Below are positions 10,025-17,884 of a stretch of DNA of 17,884 nt, piece by piece (position 1 is the first letter of the stretch; each line of letters starts with the position of its first letter). The translations under genes were made by a program, and so were the position numbers. Origin of the DNA: Phialocephala subalpina (taxonomy: Eukaryota > Ascomycota > Leotiomycetes > Helotiales > Mollisiaceae); assembly GCA_900073065.1 (NCBI GenBank), contig FJOG01000048.1, forward strand, positions 316,815 to 334,698, given 5' to 3'. A model generated the notes under the pieces. The model ran no database searches, was not told where the DNA came from, and saw only the letters and a list, made by a program, of their open reading frames with translations.

Positions 10025-10343
10025 CTAAAAATCACGACAAGAATCGATTTCTTCCTGAGTCACGAAGATACTGTCAGTGACGGTGTCTCCAAAGTCGTTT
10101 GGGGAGAAAGAGGTTCGAACAAACCTTAGTCAACAATCGAGGTGCAGAGACAGTGTATTTGCCTCGACGAATCTGCAACGACGAGAACGTCAGTCAACCT
10201 CCAAAGAACGCCTCGGCTCTCGTGCTAACGTGGCGGAAAGTCAGACTTACGGATACCTGGCAGTTTTGCCCAGGAAAAAGCCTTACCAATAGGTCCTTCA
10301 GTCCTATGAGGATGTCGTATCGGGAGTTGATGACTTGTAGCAT
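10025..10343 (-). CDS. Small protein of unknown family (paralogue 2), 56 aa, three exons
   Basis: Exons are 10343-10251 (31 codons), 10172-10125 (16 codons) and 10054-10025 (9 codons plus TAG). Intron 1 (78 nt) has a GTAAGT donor, CTGAC branch and TTGCAG acceptor. Intron 2 (70 nt) has a GTTTGT donor, CTGAC and CTCAG. Both are phase 0, as in the gene at 9054-9414. The ATG at 10343 is the first possible start, because TAA lies upstream in frame. Correspondence to paralogue 1: 'QVINSRYD' with 'QIIDGQFLD', 'LKDLLVRLFPGQN' with 'LMRLLKDVYG', 'VSIRRGKYTV' with 'VELRLNRYRI', and 'LTKEEIDSCRDF' with 'LTEDQIEDCRAI'. The N-terminus is about 14 residues shorter and the linker before LTK is shorter. Function is unknown. 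Confidence 0.65.
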
Positions 10344-10656
10344 AGTTGTTGCTGTGATTTGAAGGTTGCTTTACTCTGTTTTCAGATGTAAAGATGAAAG
10401 AGAGAGCCTCTCCAGATGAAAGGTGATCGAGAAGGCATGAGTATGTCGAACGGTGACTCGAAACAGAATGAGGCTGTCGAGATGGGTCATGTTTGCTGCC
10501 TGAATGCGATCCCTCGATGAAAGGTTGCATGTGGTGAAATGAGGCTTTCACCGCCTTGGCAGAACGTCTCAGGGGAGACGATCACGTGCCCTCGTTGCAA
10601 TCTGTCTCATTCATTGTGTGACTAAAGGTAGGATATAAAGCCCTCTGTGAGCGTGA
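10344..10656. other. Upstream region of small paralogue 2
   Basis: About 310 bp. A minus-strand open frame extends through it (10225-10551) but is out of phase with the spliced gene and starts with a non-ATG codon. I see no gene. Confidence 0.45.
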
Positions 10657-10983
10657 TCAGGTCTGAATATTGCTCTTACCTATGTTTTTTTCTATGTTAC
10701 AAACTTGCTGTATCGATATGTTCGCTTCTACGTGTATGTCAGCCTCGAAGAGTCCAAGAGCATGACGCATGGTGAGATGGCAGGCAGGTGGGACTTTGCA
10801 TCCAGGTCTAAGGCGGATAGCGGCAGAGAGGCCTAGTCTGGCTGGTGCTTGAAGAACAGTTGACGCTAAAACACCTTGGATTGCGAGAATAGAGGCGCAA
10901 TCTTTTTCCCTGATATGTGTCACAACTCGAGGGGCATACACTTTAGCACAATGGACGCAACAGCTGTAGTAGCCAGCAGCCAT
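10657..10983 (-). CDS. Hypothetical ORF, 108 aa, weak support
   Basis: This is an uninterrupted minus-strand frame with an ATG start, beginning MAAGYYSCCVHCAKVYAP. It has three Cys near the N-terminus and a mid-section of alternating hydrophobic and basic residues, with no motif I recognise. Near the 3' end, ATAG|GTAAGA could be a donor for a 58-nt intron ending CTTTAG, which would change only the last residues. Without homology or transcripts this may be chance. Confidence 0.25.
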   Translation of the reverse strand: MAAGYYSCCVHCAKVYAPRVVTHIREKDCASILAIQGVLASTVLQAPARLGLSAAIRLRPGCKVPPACHLTMRHALGLFEADIHVEANISIQQVCNIEKNIGKSNIQT

Positions 10984-10989
10984 GGTCCT

Positions 10990-11820
10990 CTCGCGAGGAC
11001 GCAGGTGTAAGCTGTGTCAAATACTCGGTGGATTGACTCATCCCATTCTTTTCTTGTTCAATGGCATCTTTTTGCCAAGTGTCAAGTGTGCGCTTTTATT
11101 TGTCTTTCGCGTCGCCCTCGAAGTCTGCATCAAAACGTACTTATTTTCTATGCTGTTTCTCTAATCACATGTTTCTCTAGAACTCTTCTCGATTCCATTA
11201 TCAAGGATGCTTACAGCCTCACATGTATCCTAAGCACCGGTGTTCCATGTTGAAGCTTAAGATCATAAAGCCTAAGAATGCGAATTACTGCCTATTTGGT
11301 TGAACATTTAGCGAGTCTCTTATACTTCTTATTTAGTATATTCAAGAGCTACCATGAGTACAATTTCGCTGTTTTCAAAAAGATGCTCCTCGACTCAACA
11401 ATTAGTTCATGTCACGTGCGCTGCGAGATGTACGATTTTCCTCTGCCAATTCACCTTTTATCTCTCAACTAATTCACTAATTTTTTATACTTCGCCTAAC
11501 ACGAAGTTAACGCGAGAACTGATCCCGAGATATACCGGGATATCATTATCGCGTGCTTCTAATATTTCCAAATTCTTGCATCACCTTTTGCATAACCATT
11601 CCACGTACACTACCACTCTCTGAACAGCGCCTGCTTCGTACAACGGCCTAAATATCATATACCATAGAACTCAAATTCGAGAGGCTCCTGCAGTCGGATC
11701 TTGATCTGGACGTCTCTGCAAAGGCTAAATCAACGGTCTTTGCTGTCCGGAGCATTTATCGATCTTCCGCAGTCCGAACAACATTCCTTCAGCACCAATC
11801 ATTCAGCTGGAACTCTCAAC
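10990..11820. other. Gene-free stretch upstream of the 11821 locus
   Basis: About 830 bp, moderately AT-rich. Plus-strand open frames (10982-11164, 11014-11253, 11278-11472, 11354-11623) are short, overlap each other and lack domain content. A near-palindrome CCCGAGATATACCGGG occurs near 11524. Nothing else is supportable. Confidence 0.45.
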
Positions 11821-12363
11821 ATGTTCTAGCGGTAATGTTTGCATACGTATGTAAAAGTCACCTAGCTAACCAGATACAGAATCTTGACCAAACGCGCCGA
11901 GCGCGCGTGCCCTCTGAGACCTCAAGTCGTCCATTACCAAGTCCTGCAGGACTTCTCATACGATCTTGTTGATGGAGACAACTTCGAGGTGAAGGAAAAT
12001 CAGAACATGAACGCCGCGCGAGCTTCTACTTTCGTCGTGAGCAAGTGGCGCAATGGTATTACCGTTACCAAGAAGAATTCCGAACCATATCAGAACACCG
12101 CTATGTATGAGGTGTCGAAGAGAGCTTCAGGCTACGCAATTGTCGACACATACTTCGTCACCCACAGCATGATGGGCTATGGTGTGTCCAAGATCACAGG
12201 TGGACCTATCTTGCAACACAACGCCGATGACGCCTCGAGAATCATAGCAGCTGTGGGTGCTTTTGATGTTGGTATCTTCAAGACTGAGTTAGAGGTCGAG
12301 GATGACTGGGATGCCTTGCCCGACTTACCAGTTGGGTTCAGCGGCGTGAAAATATACATGTAA
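11821..12363 (+). pseudogene. Probable pseudogene, paralogue of the 13312 gene; in-frame TAG at codon 3
   Basis: The 5' structure mirrors the paralogue at 13312. An 11-nt first coding exon (11821-11831, ATGTTCTAGCG) precedes a 48-nt intron (11832-11879; GTAATG donor, CTAAC branch, ATACAG acceptor). A long second exon (11880-12363) follows, joined in phase 2. The paralogue's first exon is ATGTTGCAGAG with the same GTAATG donor. Here codon 3 is TAG instead of CAG, so the reading frame closes at once. Exon 2 itself is open to TAA at 12361 and still encodes the domain ('VHYQVLQDFSYDL', 'FVVSKWRNGITVTKK', 'AFDVGIF', 'EDDWDALP'). There is no other in-frame ATG before internal Met at about 12007, which would remove conserved sequence. 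Translation from that Met, or an unseen upstream exon, remains possible. The family is unknown to me. Confidence 0.6.
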
Positions 12364-13311
12364 ACTTGATGCCAAATATTGTTCCTTCGTCGAACCTCTG
12401 AGAGAAAGGGGCAGAACCAAACTCCATCTGATTAAAGCAGTACCGGGACACCATTAGGATAACTGACATTCACTTGGCGGCGGGCGTGATGTGGGCCTTT
12501 ATACAGAAAACAAGCGTTCAGTTGCGAAACGACCGGTATGGAGTGCTACTGGTGTGTCGAACTTAAAATGTTCCTCTACCCACCAATGTTCCGAAGCAAA
12601 CCCTCGTCAAGCGGCGAGCCTAAGTTTCTCCCATTCTCAAGGTCAATAAAGAGAAAGGTGCACTTTTCATCGCTATTTTCTACCATTCTCTGCTGTGGTG
12701 AGTGCTTGCCGTCATGCACACGAGCAAGTTTCTTTTTCGTCGAGTCTCAAGCCCTCAGCCCCAAAGGTCTAACTCGGATTTCAGCTCTCTCCCTTATCTC
12801 AAGGGACTTAGACGCTCTCTCGACCAAAAGGCACATATCCAGAGCAACGTCTGTTATCGTTGAAGATATTTCGCGGCATGTCGAACTCACGTGGGCTCGA
12901 GTCTCGGGATTCGACTAAGTCACTTCAAAGTCACCTTCGCCTGAGGCCTGAAACCAATTCACCTTTCAATTACTTCCCAAGCTATTTCTTAGCTCGATCT
13001 GAATGGACTGGTGGCAAGATTTTTGCCGGTATCATCCTTCCCGATCTTTTGGTTCTGCATCATCCTCTTCCACACATCCACATCCAAGACCTTCAACACG
13101 AAATCCTTCTTCCCCATCAAGGCTCTTCGATTCTCCTTAACCCCCTCTGAGCTCTTGCTATTGTCCGCAATCTCCTCTAGCTCTCCCTCTTTGCGCATAA
13201 TTCATCTGGACGGTCAACTTCGTAATCCAAACGGTCAACAGAATCCTGTCGCCTCGCTGCCATACTACCGACCTGAGATTTGACAGCAGGAGAGTAATTG
13301 GAACGGAAAAG
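12364..13311. other. Region between the two tandem paralogues
   Basis: About 950 bp. An ATG frame at 12538-12918 (+) encodes 126 residues rich in Ser and Cys without recognisable content. A 69-codon minus ATG frame (12989-13198) is charged and overlaps a plus-strand hydrophobic frame that starts with GTG. I cannot support any as a gene. The 3' end of the pseudogene and the promoter of the 13312 gene lie here. Confidence 0.4.
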
Positions 13312-13955
13312 ATGTTGCAGAGGTAATGCGCTTCAAAAGCATCTCTTCAACGCCCAACCCGATCATCCCGCTGACTACGCCAAGTATTATTCATAGAAGC
13401 ACTCGCACCCGCGGACAAATGTCAACGGAGACGATCTATCGTGTCAGTCAGGCTCTCTCCTACGAGGCTATCAGCGATACCGAATATCTGGTCAATGGCG
13501 ATGAACATGCTGCACGAACCTCCGATTTCCGCGTTGTCAGAGGCGTTGGCAATACTTCCGTAGTCACCAAGCGCAACCTCTCCAACCTGCAAGATACCGC
13601 CACCTTCAACATCACCAAGAGACACTCGGCTTTCATCATCACTCCAACGAAGGCAGGCGCTGTACAAGGCATCAAGTACATTGTCGCAAAGACCGCATTC
13701 GGATTCAACGTCTCGAAGATCGTGGAGGACACCGACGAACTTGACGAAACTAACCAAGCTACCTCCAATCAAGAGTCCCTCGATGCCTTCGATGTTGGTG
13801 TCCTCATGTGCGAGCTGGATGCCGAAGATGACTGGGACTCCCTTCCTACTTCGCCTCCTCGCTTCACGGTCCCCTCGGCTGGCACCCTGCCTGCTGACAT
13901 GGAAGCTGCTATTGCCGCCCGCCGAAGCGTAAATGCTCGCCGTATGCTTTTCTAG
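13312..13955 (+). CDS. Protein of unknown family, 193 aa, paralogue of the 11821 locus
   Basis: The preferred model is exon 1 at 13312-13322 (ATGTTGCAGAG), a 62-nt intron (13323-13384; GTAATG donor, CTGAC branch, CCAAG acceptor), and exon 2 at 13385-13955, joined in phase 2. An unspliced start at ATG 13326, or the internal ATG at 13419, would also give an open frame. The shared 11-nt exon and donor in the 11821 copy favour the spliced form. Features in order: 'ETIYRVSQALSYE', 'NTSVVTKRNLSNLQDTATF', 'AFGFNVSKIV', an acidic insert (DTDELDET) absent from the other copy, the shared motif 'AFDVGVLMCEL' plus 'EDDWDSLP', then a C-terminal extension ending 'NARRMLF'. It looks beta-rich and soluble, with no signal peptide. 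I cannot assign a function. Confidence 0.75.
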
Positions 13956-14639
13956 GGAATTAATTGTTACGATTTGCGAAACTGTTTGTGGATTTGGAGA
14001 TTTTTCATTGGGTTGTAGAGACGTTACTTGTATGACATGGCATTCGAGATGCATCTGCAGATTTTTCATTGGACGTTGTGGAGACGTTGCTTGTATCACA
14101 TCGCTTTCGAGATACATTCGGGCTGGCTGGAATATTGTTAGTTTTGTCGTTATGGACTTTGATTTCGTTGAGGAAAGATACTCTGACTGGACAGCGTTCG
14201 TTGCCTTTTTTCTTCTTGCATTACAATGAATTAATGTAGACCTTGATTGGCACCATAAGTTTACATCTCGATGGTTCAGTGCAAATTGTGAACAACATAA
14301 TAACTGGTAAAGTGCTGGTGGTGATTGGCGCATTTGACGGCATTGCGTTCAATCTCCCAGACTTGCCTGGACATCATAAGACCAACTTTTCACGAGCAAG
14401 GACGGTCGGTGACTGAACTACGGGACTTTGAGATACACTGACAATGTACTAGATCCTAAAGAAGGTTATATACGCTCCATTCCCAATGTCTCTCCATTTG
14501 TTGGGAGTTGGGCTGTGGAGGTTATTACACGTCGCCTTTGATTGAAAACTAAGTTCAAAATTTGGTAGCAAGTCCTATCATGGCTATCGCTTCACCATTC
14601 TGCCCTCAATTCTTTCCGTATTGATTTCCAAAACTGTAA
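13956..14639. other. 3' flank of the 13312 gene
   Basis: About 680 bp with no supportable gene. It begins with a two-copy tandem repeat (listed separately) and grades into the AT-rich island. The plus frame 13933-14229 is translated from the repeat and is not convincing. Confidence 0.45.
13999..14121 (+). repeat. Imperfect tandem repeat, two copies of about 61 bp
   Basis: Copy one starts GATTTTTCATTGG at about 13999 and copy two starts with the same 13 bases at about 14060. Both continue with close matches to TTGT(A/G)GAGACGTT(A/G)CTTGTAT, then CATTCGAGAT or CTTTCGAGAT, then a short tail. Several of the differences are A/G or C/T transitions. The array lies 40 bp past the stop of the 13312 gene, so it is probably in the 3' UTR. 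Confidence 0.7.
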
Positions 14640-15375
14640 TCTCCTTTCTTGATTATTTATGCTCAAAAGATTCTTCAAATTCTCGTGTTAATATCAAGTG
14701 ATAAAGGTGGATATCAATATTATAATAATCTCGCAAATATTAAACGCAAATTTCATTATTATTAATTTTCTTCTTAATAATTTATTCTTTAACTATATAA
14801 GTCAATAAAATTATAATATAATATTTCTTTTTTAATCATTACTCGAAATCTTATTTTTAATTTAAAAATATTAATAATAAATAATAAATTTCTTTTTATT
14901 ATAGTTTCTTTTTATGTTTTTATTTAAAAATAAAAGTTTAATTTTTTTTTAATTAAATATATTATTTAATATATTTTAATTAAGAAAATATTTTTATAAA
15001 CCTTTTTATATTAAAATATTATAAATAATACTAATTTCCTAATAAAAATAAAAATAAAAATATTATAATTCAAATTTATAAAAAGAAAATAATAATTAAA
15101 AATTAATTGAAAGAATAAATATAATTTGGTATAAATTTATAAAACGAGAAATTTATAAAATTATTATATAAATTTATAATATAATTATAATTTGAAAATA
15201 TTATATAATTTTTATTGGAATATAAATAAATTAGTTTATTCGATTAATAAATTATTATCTTTGTTTATATTTATATCTTTATATAATAAATAATAATAAT
15301 GCTTTATATTCTATAAAATTCTTTTATAATTTGAAATTTATTTTATTTTATTTGTTCTTTTATACCTTTCTTATA
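14640..15375. repeat. Extremely AT-rich island
   Basis: By eye, GC falls to roughly 10% over more than 650 bp (for example 14701-15360), with homopolymer and TA/TTA runs and no open frame of note. The change from normal composition is abrupt on both sides. AT islands in filamentous ascomycetes often come from transposons mutated by RIP, but this value is low even for that. An insertion of mitochondrial intergenic DNA or a low-complexity expansion are alternatives. No element ends are visible. Confidence 0.85.
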
Positions 15376-15425
15376 GATTCGCAGCCTTGATCGATTTGAC
15401 TCGCAAGTTATCGAGCTCTTGATTA
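15363..15425 (-). pseudogene. Decayed C-terminal continuation of the APC8/Cdc23-like gene
   Basis: Reading on past the TAA at 15423-15425 in the same frame gives 'SRAR', a second TAA (15408-15410), then 'LASQIDQGCESIRK' before the sequence dissolves into the AT island. From memory, Cdc23 proteins continue here with a helix of the type (S/A)RA..LA..L...G.EVEEAK, so this looks like native sequence interrupted by stops rather than a new 3' UTR. One stop could arise from CAA by C-to-T change. Confidence 0.45.
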
Positions 15426-17541
15426 GTCACTATCTACTGTTGCCCACTGTGCTAAAAGCAATCGAGCTCTAGGTAGAATTGATGTGACTATGCGTTTAGG
15501 GCTTTCGTTTATTATATCGACATTCCTCTGAACTGCAATAGATTCTTCCAGGCAGATCTTTAGATACCTAATGGCCTCTTGCCGGTTCTGCGATTCCTCG
15601 TATATGTTGGCTAGCTGGAAGAGCAGCTCGATGCGTCTACATATGGTATCGAGGTCATCTCCAGAATGGTTCCCGGTATGACACCTAGTGCAAACAATAG
15701 CCTTCTTTAGGGCATCGATAGCCTGAGGAATTCTAGACATGCTTATTAAGCAGGTGGCCATCATCTGCCACAGGTCCGTATCGCCCGGGCGTAACGCCAC
15801 TGCCCGCCTATAATAGTACAAGGAGAAAGTTGGTTTCTCGAGCACTTCATAGGCCTGACCGAGACCGACGAAAGCTCGATAATCCTTGCTATTGAGATCA
15901 ACAGCATGTCGATAAGATTCTATTGCGGCGTGGGTGTTTTGCAGTTTGAGATATTCGTGTCCTAACAACGTCCAAGCAGAGGAGAAATTGCGGTCTAGGA
16001 TCAGCGCTCGCCTGAAATGGATAATGGCATCCTCATGGCGTGAAGAGAGAGAATAATAGTTGCCGATGACGCAGCAAGTCTCGGGCCGATAGTGATCAAC
16101 GGTAGATGCGAGCTGAGCGACGAATGCGAGCCTTTCGCGGGAGCCTCTAGGTAACGGGGGAGTTAGTCGTTGCTTTATTTTTGAAGTTTCTCGGGAGGTT
16201 TATCATAAGACATGTCTCAAGAGGACTACTCCCGGGACTTGCTTGAATTGGAAGTTTTGCCCCCCCAAACAATACCTACAGTGTGTATAATACATTCGAG
16301 TAGTGGTCCAGAAAATCCAGGTTTCTTGGGTCAGACCCCAACATTTTCGAGAAGAGTGAGCTGGCCTCATGAAGATCTGTCTTGAGGTCAGGATACGAGA
16401 ACATTGAGGAAACAGTGTCACCGGACGAATACCTTTCATGCGGTAAAACACCAGGGCTCGCTGGCCACCGAGGAACAAGCTGCGAGGAAATATGCTCTGC
16501 AACTGAGAAATCTCAGAAACAAGAGATGTCGAAAGAAGATGCAGCTCTTGGCGGCAGTGGACTGAGAAGATGAAGGCCATAATGGTTGGCTTCAGTTGAG
16601 ACTGAACCCAATTGAGCTTCGTTCATTGTTAGTTATTGATGCATGGTTAAACTGAGCTAGGACTGGGGTCTTACATGCTCGCCGTCACGGACTAGGCTGG
16701 TCAGCTCCTGCCACGCACCCCAATTCCAAGGATATAGCGAAACACTTTTCAGTAGCCACGATATCGCAAGATCATAGTTCTTGTCTTTCGCTAGAACTAG
16801 TCCGTACCTTCAAAATAATGGTTAACCTGGGAATCCACGAGCTCGGAGTGCGGAAGGCAATACAAGTATTCTAGCCAGCCCTGACTAGGCCCATGCTCGG
16901 GAGTTTCTTGCTGTGCCTGGTTGAACCAAGTATCTAACATATGTCTGAGAGGTGCCAACTGCTTATTAACGATAGCGCCAGTATCTGACGGCCCAAGGAC
17001 TTGGTTCAGTTCCTCCACCTTCTCCTTTTCGCCGGCCATCAGGAGGGCGTACCAAGCTAGAAATAGCGCTCTCTGGCTGATTACTTTGCATTTGGACGTC
17101 GGCACATTGCCGTGGGTAGCGTTGTTCGGATTCTTTCGCATTGGAAATCTATGCTCGGAGGAGGTCCTAGGTAGAAAAACAGCCGCACAACGTTGGGGCT
17201 CGTGGCAGTCGAAGAAAGCTTTGGCCATGAGATACTCGGGCAGCTCATTTTGTTCCAACCGCAGCTCAACTGGATCTATTTGTGGGCTAAAGATTTCGGT
17301 AGAGGATGTCAATTCAGTGCCGAGATCGACATCCGGAAGAGCATCGAGAAGTTCAGCGGCCCTGTACACCAAACAAGTATCAGTACCAATGTCAAGGTAA
17401 AGTTGGTTGGATGAAGCCTGTCTCCACAGTGTTTGTGGCTTACCATTTAGTAGATTGATATTGACATCGTTCGGAGCAGCTAATCACAGCTTGCCGCAGC
17501 ATAGATCGAAGCTGTAACACACCCGCCTGTGAGAGACTCAT
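15423..17541 (-). CDS. cdc23: Anaphase-promoting complex subunit 8 (Cdc23)-like TPR protein, about 577 aa, six exons, C-terminally truncated
   Basis: APC8/Cdc23 is a TPR scaffold subunit of the APC/C ubiquitin ligase that drives mitotic exit. Exons: 17541-17444, 17361-16864, 16807-16675, 16616-16433, 16376-16280, 16146-15423. Introns are 82, 56, 58, 56 and 133 nt, and phases agree throughout. The N-terminus 'MSLSQAGVLQLRSMLRQAV' with 'YQSTKWAAELLDALPDV' is typical of the subunit. Then come 'SQRALFLAWYALLMAGEKEK', 'SQGWLEYLYGLVLAKDKNYD', 'SLYPWNWGAWQEL', 'RPETCCVIGNYYSL' and the signature TPR block 'LGHEYLKLQNTHAAIESYRH', 'GLGQAYEVLEK'. The frame ends 'LLLAQWATVDSD', short of the usual C-terminal helices, at the edge of an AT-rich island. 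The last intron (133 nt) contains a G7 run. The unusual intron load suggests a second, divergent copy, but only the rest of the genome can tell. Confidence 0.87.
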
Positions 17542-17567
17542 TATTGCTTGGGGAAGACGTGGCTAAT

Positions 17568-17609
17568 ACGATGCGATCTAAGGACGATGCGATCTAAGGA
17601 CGATGCGAC
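17568..17609. repeat. 16-bp tandem repeat, about 2.6 copies, just upstream of the APC8-like start
   Basis: The unit ACGATGCGATCTAAGG is repeated perfectly at 17568-17583 and 17584-17599, followed by a partial third copy (ACGATGCGAC) to 17609. It starts 27 bp upstream of the ATG at 17541, so it lies in the promoter or 5' leader. Confidence 0.9.
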
Positions 17610-17884
17610 GCGACGGTCGCCTGTAGCCTGAGGCACGAAGGCGAAAGGTTCACGGTAGGCCGAAAAAGCCGTGTTTTTGAGTCACGAATTAGCCTGATTC
17701 GCATATGTCCATGTGAGGGCGGTCGCAATCGGCAGAATAAAATCTAATTACACTTGATTATCTCAATCTTATTACCTAGAGTATCTAATATTATTGCCTA
17801 GCGCAGCGCAGGGTAGAGGGGGCTTTAGACCCCCACCCGCTGAAAATCACGTGGCTAGAGTGTGGGAGGGGGGGGGGGGGGGGG
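17610..17884. other. Right-end non-coding segment with GC hairpin and terminal poly-G
   Basis: I see no gene. At 17818-17834 a GGGGG...CCCCC inverted repeat with a 7-nt loop sits about 20 bp before CTAG, inside a stretch that reads like the end of a mobile element. A run of 17 G closes the window from 17868. The poly-G is more likely an assembly or read artefact at a contig end than biology. A Helitron-like 3' terminus is a guess only. Confidence 0.4.

Noticed and set aside
12538..12918. 126-codon plus ATG frame between the tandem paralogues
   Set aside because: Ser/Cys-rich without motifs. There is no counterpart near the other paralogue and no sign of coding constraint.
13011..13283. Hydrophobic plus-strand frame resembling a signal peptide
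   Set aside because: It begins with GTG, overlaps a charged minus frame and sits in the promoter region of the 13312 gene.
13422..14333. 303-codon minus-strand ORF with an ATG
   Set aside because: Its second half lies antisense to the conserved 13312 gene and its first half comes from the 61-bp repeat region. The protein has no recognisable content, while the plus strand has a paralogue-supported reading frame.
14640..15375. Possible tRNA, rRNA or mitochondrial gene within the AT island
   Set aside because: I found no cloverleaf or conserved rRNA segment and no long reading frame; only low-complexity AT sequence.
1..17884. CRISPR arrays or bacterial operon features
   Set aside because: The only regular repeats are the 16-bp and 61-bp tandem units without spacers, and the spliced genes show a fungal origin.

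Overview
The window looks like nuclear DNA of a filamentous ascomycete (Pezizomycotina; Dothideomycetes or a neighbouring class is my guess). The grounds are many short introns (mostly 45-82 nt) with GT-AG ends and CTNAC/CTAAY branch motifs, the gene families present, and a sharply bounded AT-rich island of the kind found in compartmentalised fungal genomes. Several starts in a plain ORF scan turned out to be splice acceptors, so the models below were built by reading exons and introns directly.

Layout. 1-2000: no gene I can support, only short decayed-looking reading frames. 2109-2535 (+): a compact three-exon gene for a cyanovirin-N homology (CVNH) protein. 3341-5789 (-): a large Ser/Thr protein kinase with a 52-nt intron near its start and an unresolved C-terminal frame; a likely coding tail lies at 3184-3387. 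6369-8327 (-): a five-exon CorA-like two-transmembrane protein. 9054-9414 and 10025-10343 (-): two very small three-exon genes that are paralogues of each other and belong to no family I recognise. 10657-10983 (-): a weak ORF. 11821-12363 and 13312-13955 (+): a second tandem pair of paralogues, family unknown, with an 11-nt first coding exon. The first copy carries an in-frame TAG at codon 3 where the second has CAG, so it is probably a pseudogene. 14640-15375: an extremely AT-rich island. 15423-17541 (-): a six-exon APC8/Cdc23-like TPR gene whose C-terminus runs into two in-frame stops at the edge of the island. 17568-17884: 16-bp tandem repeats, a GC hairpin and a terminal poly-G run.

These genes do not form one pathway. 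The neighbourhood looks like accessory or fast-evolving territory: two local duplications, one broken copy, and a conserved cell-cycle gene damaged beside an AT island. The most novel items are the two unrecognised small-gene families (9054-10343 and 11821-13955). The clearest evolutionary story is nonsense decay consistent with C-to-T mutation (RIP-like) in the 11821 gene, and possibly in the Cdc23-like gene. All models come from sequence reading alone; no database search or transcript data were available.
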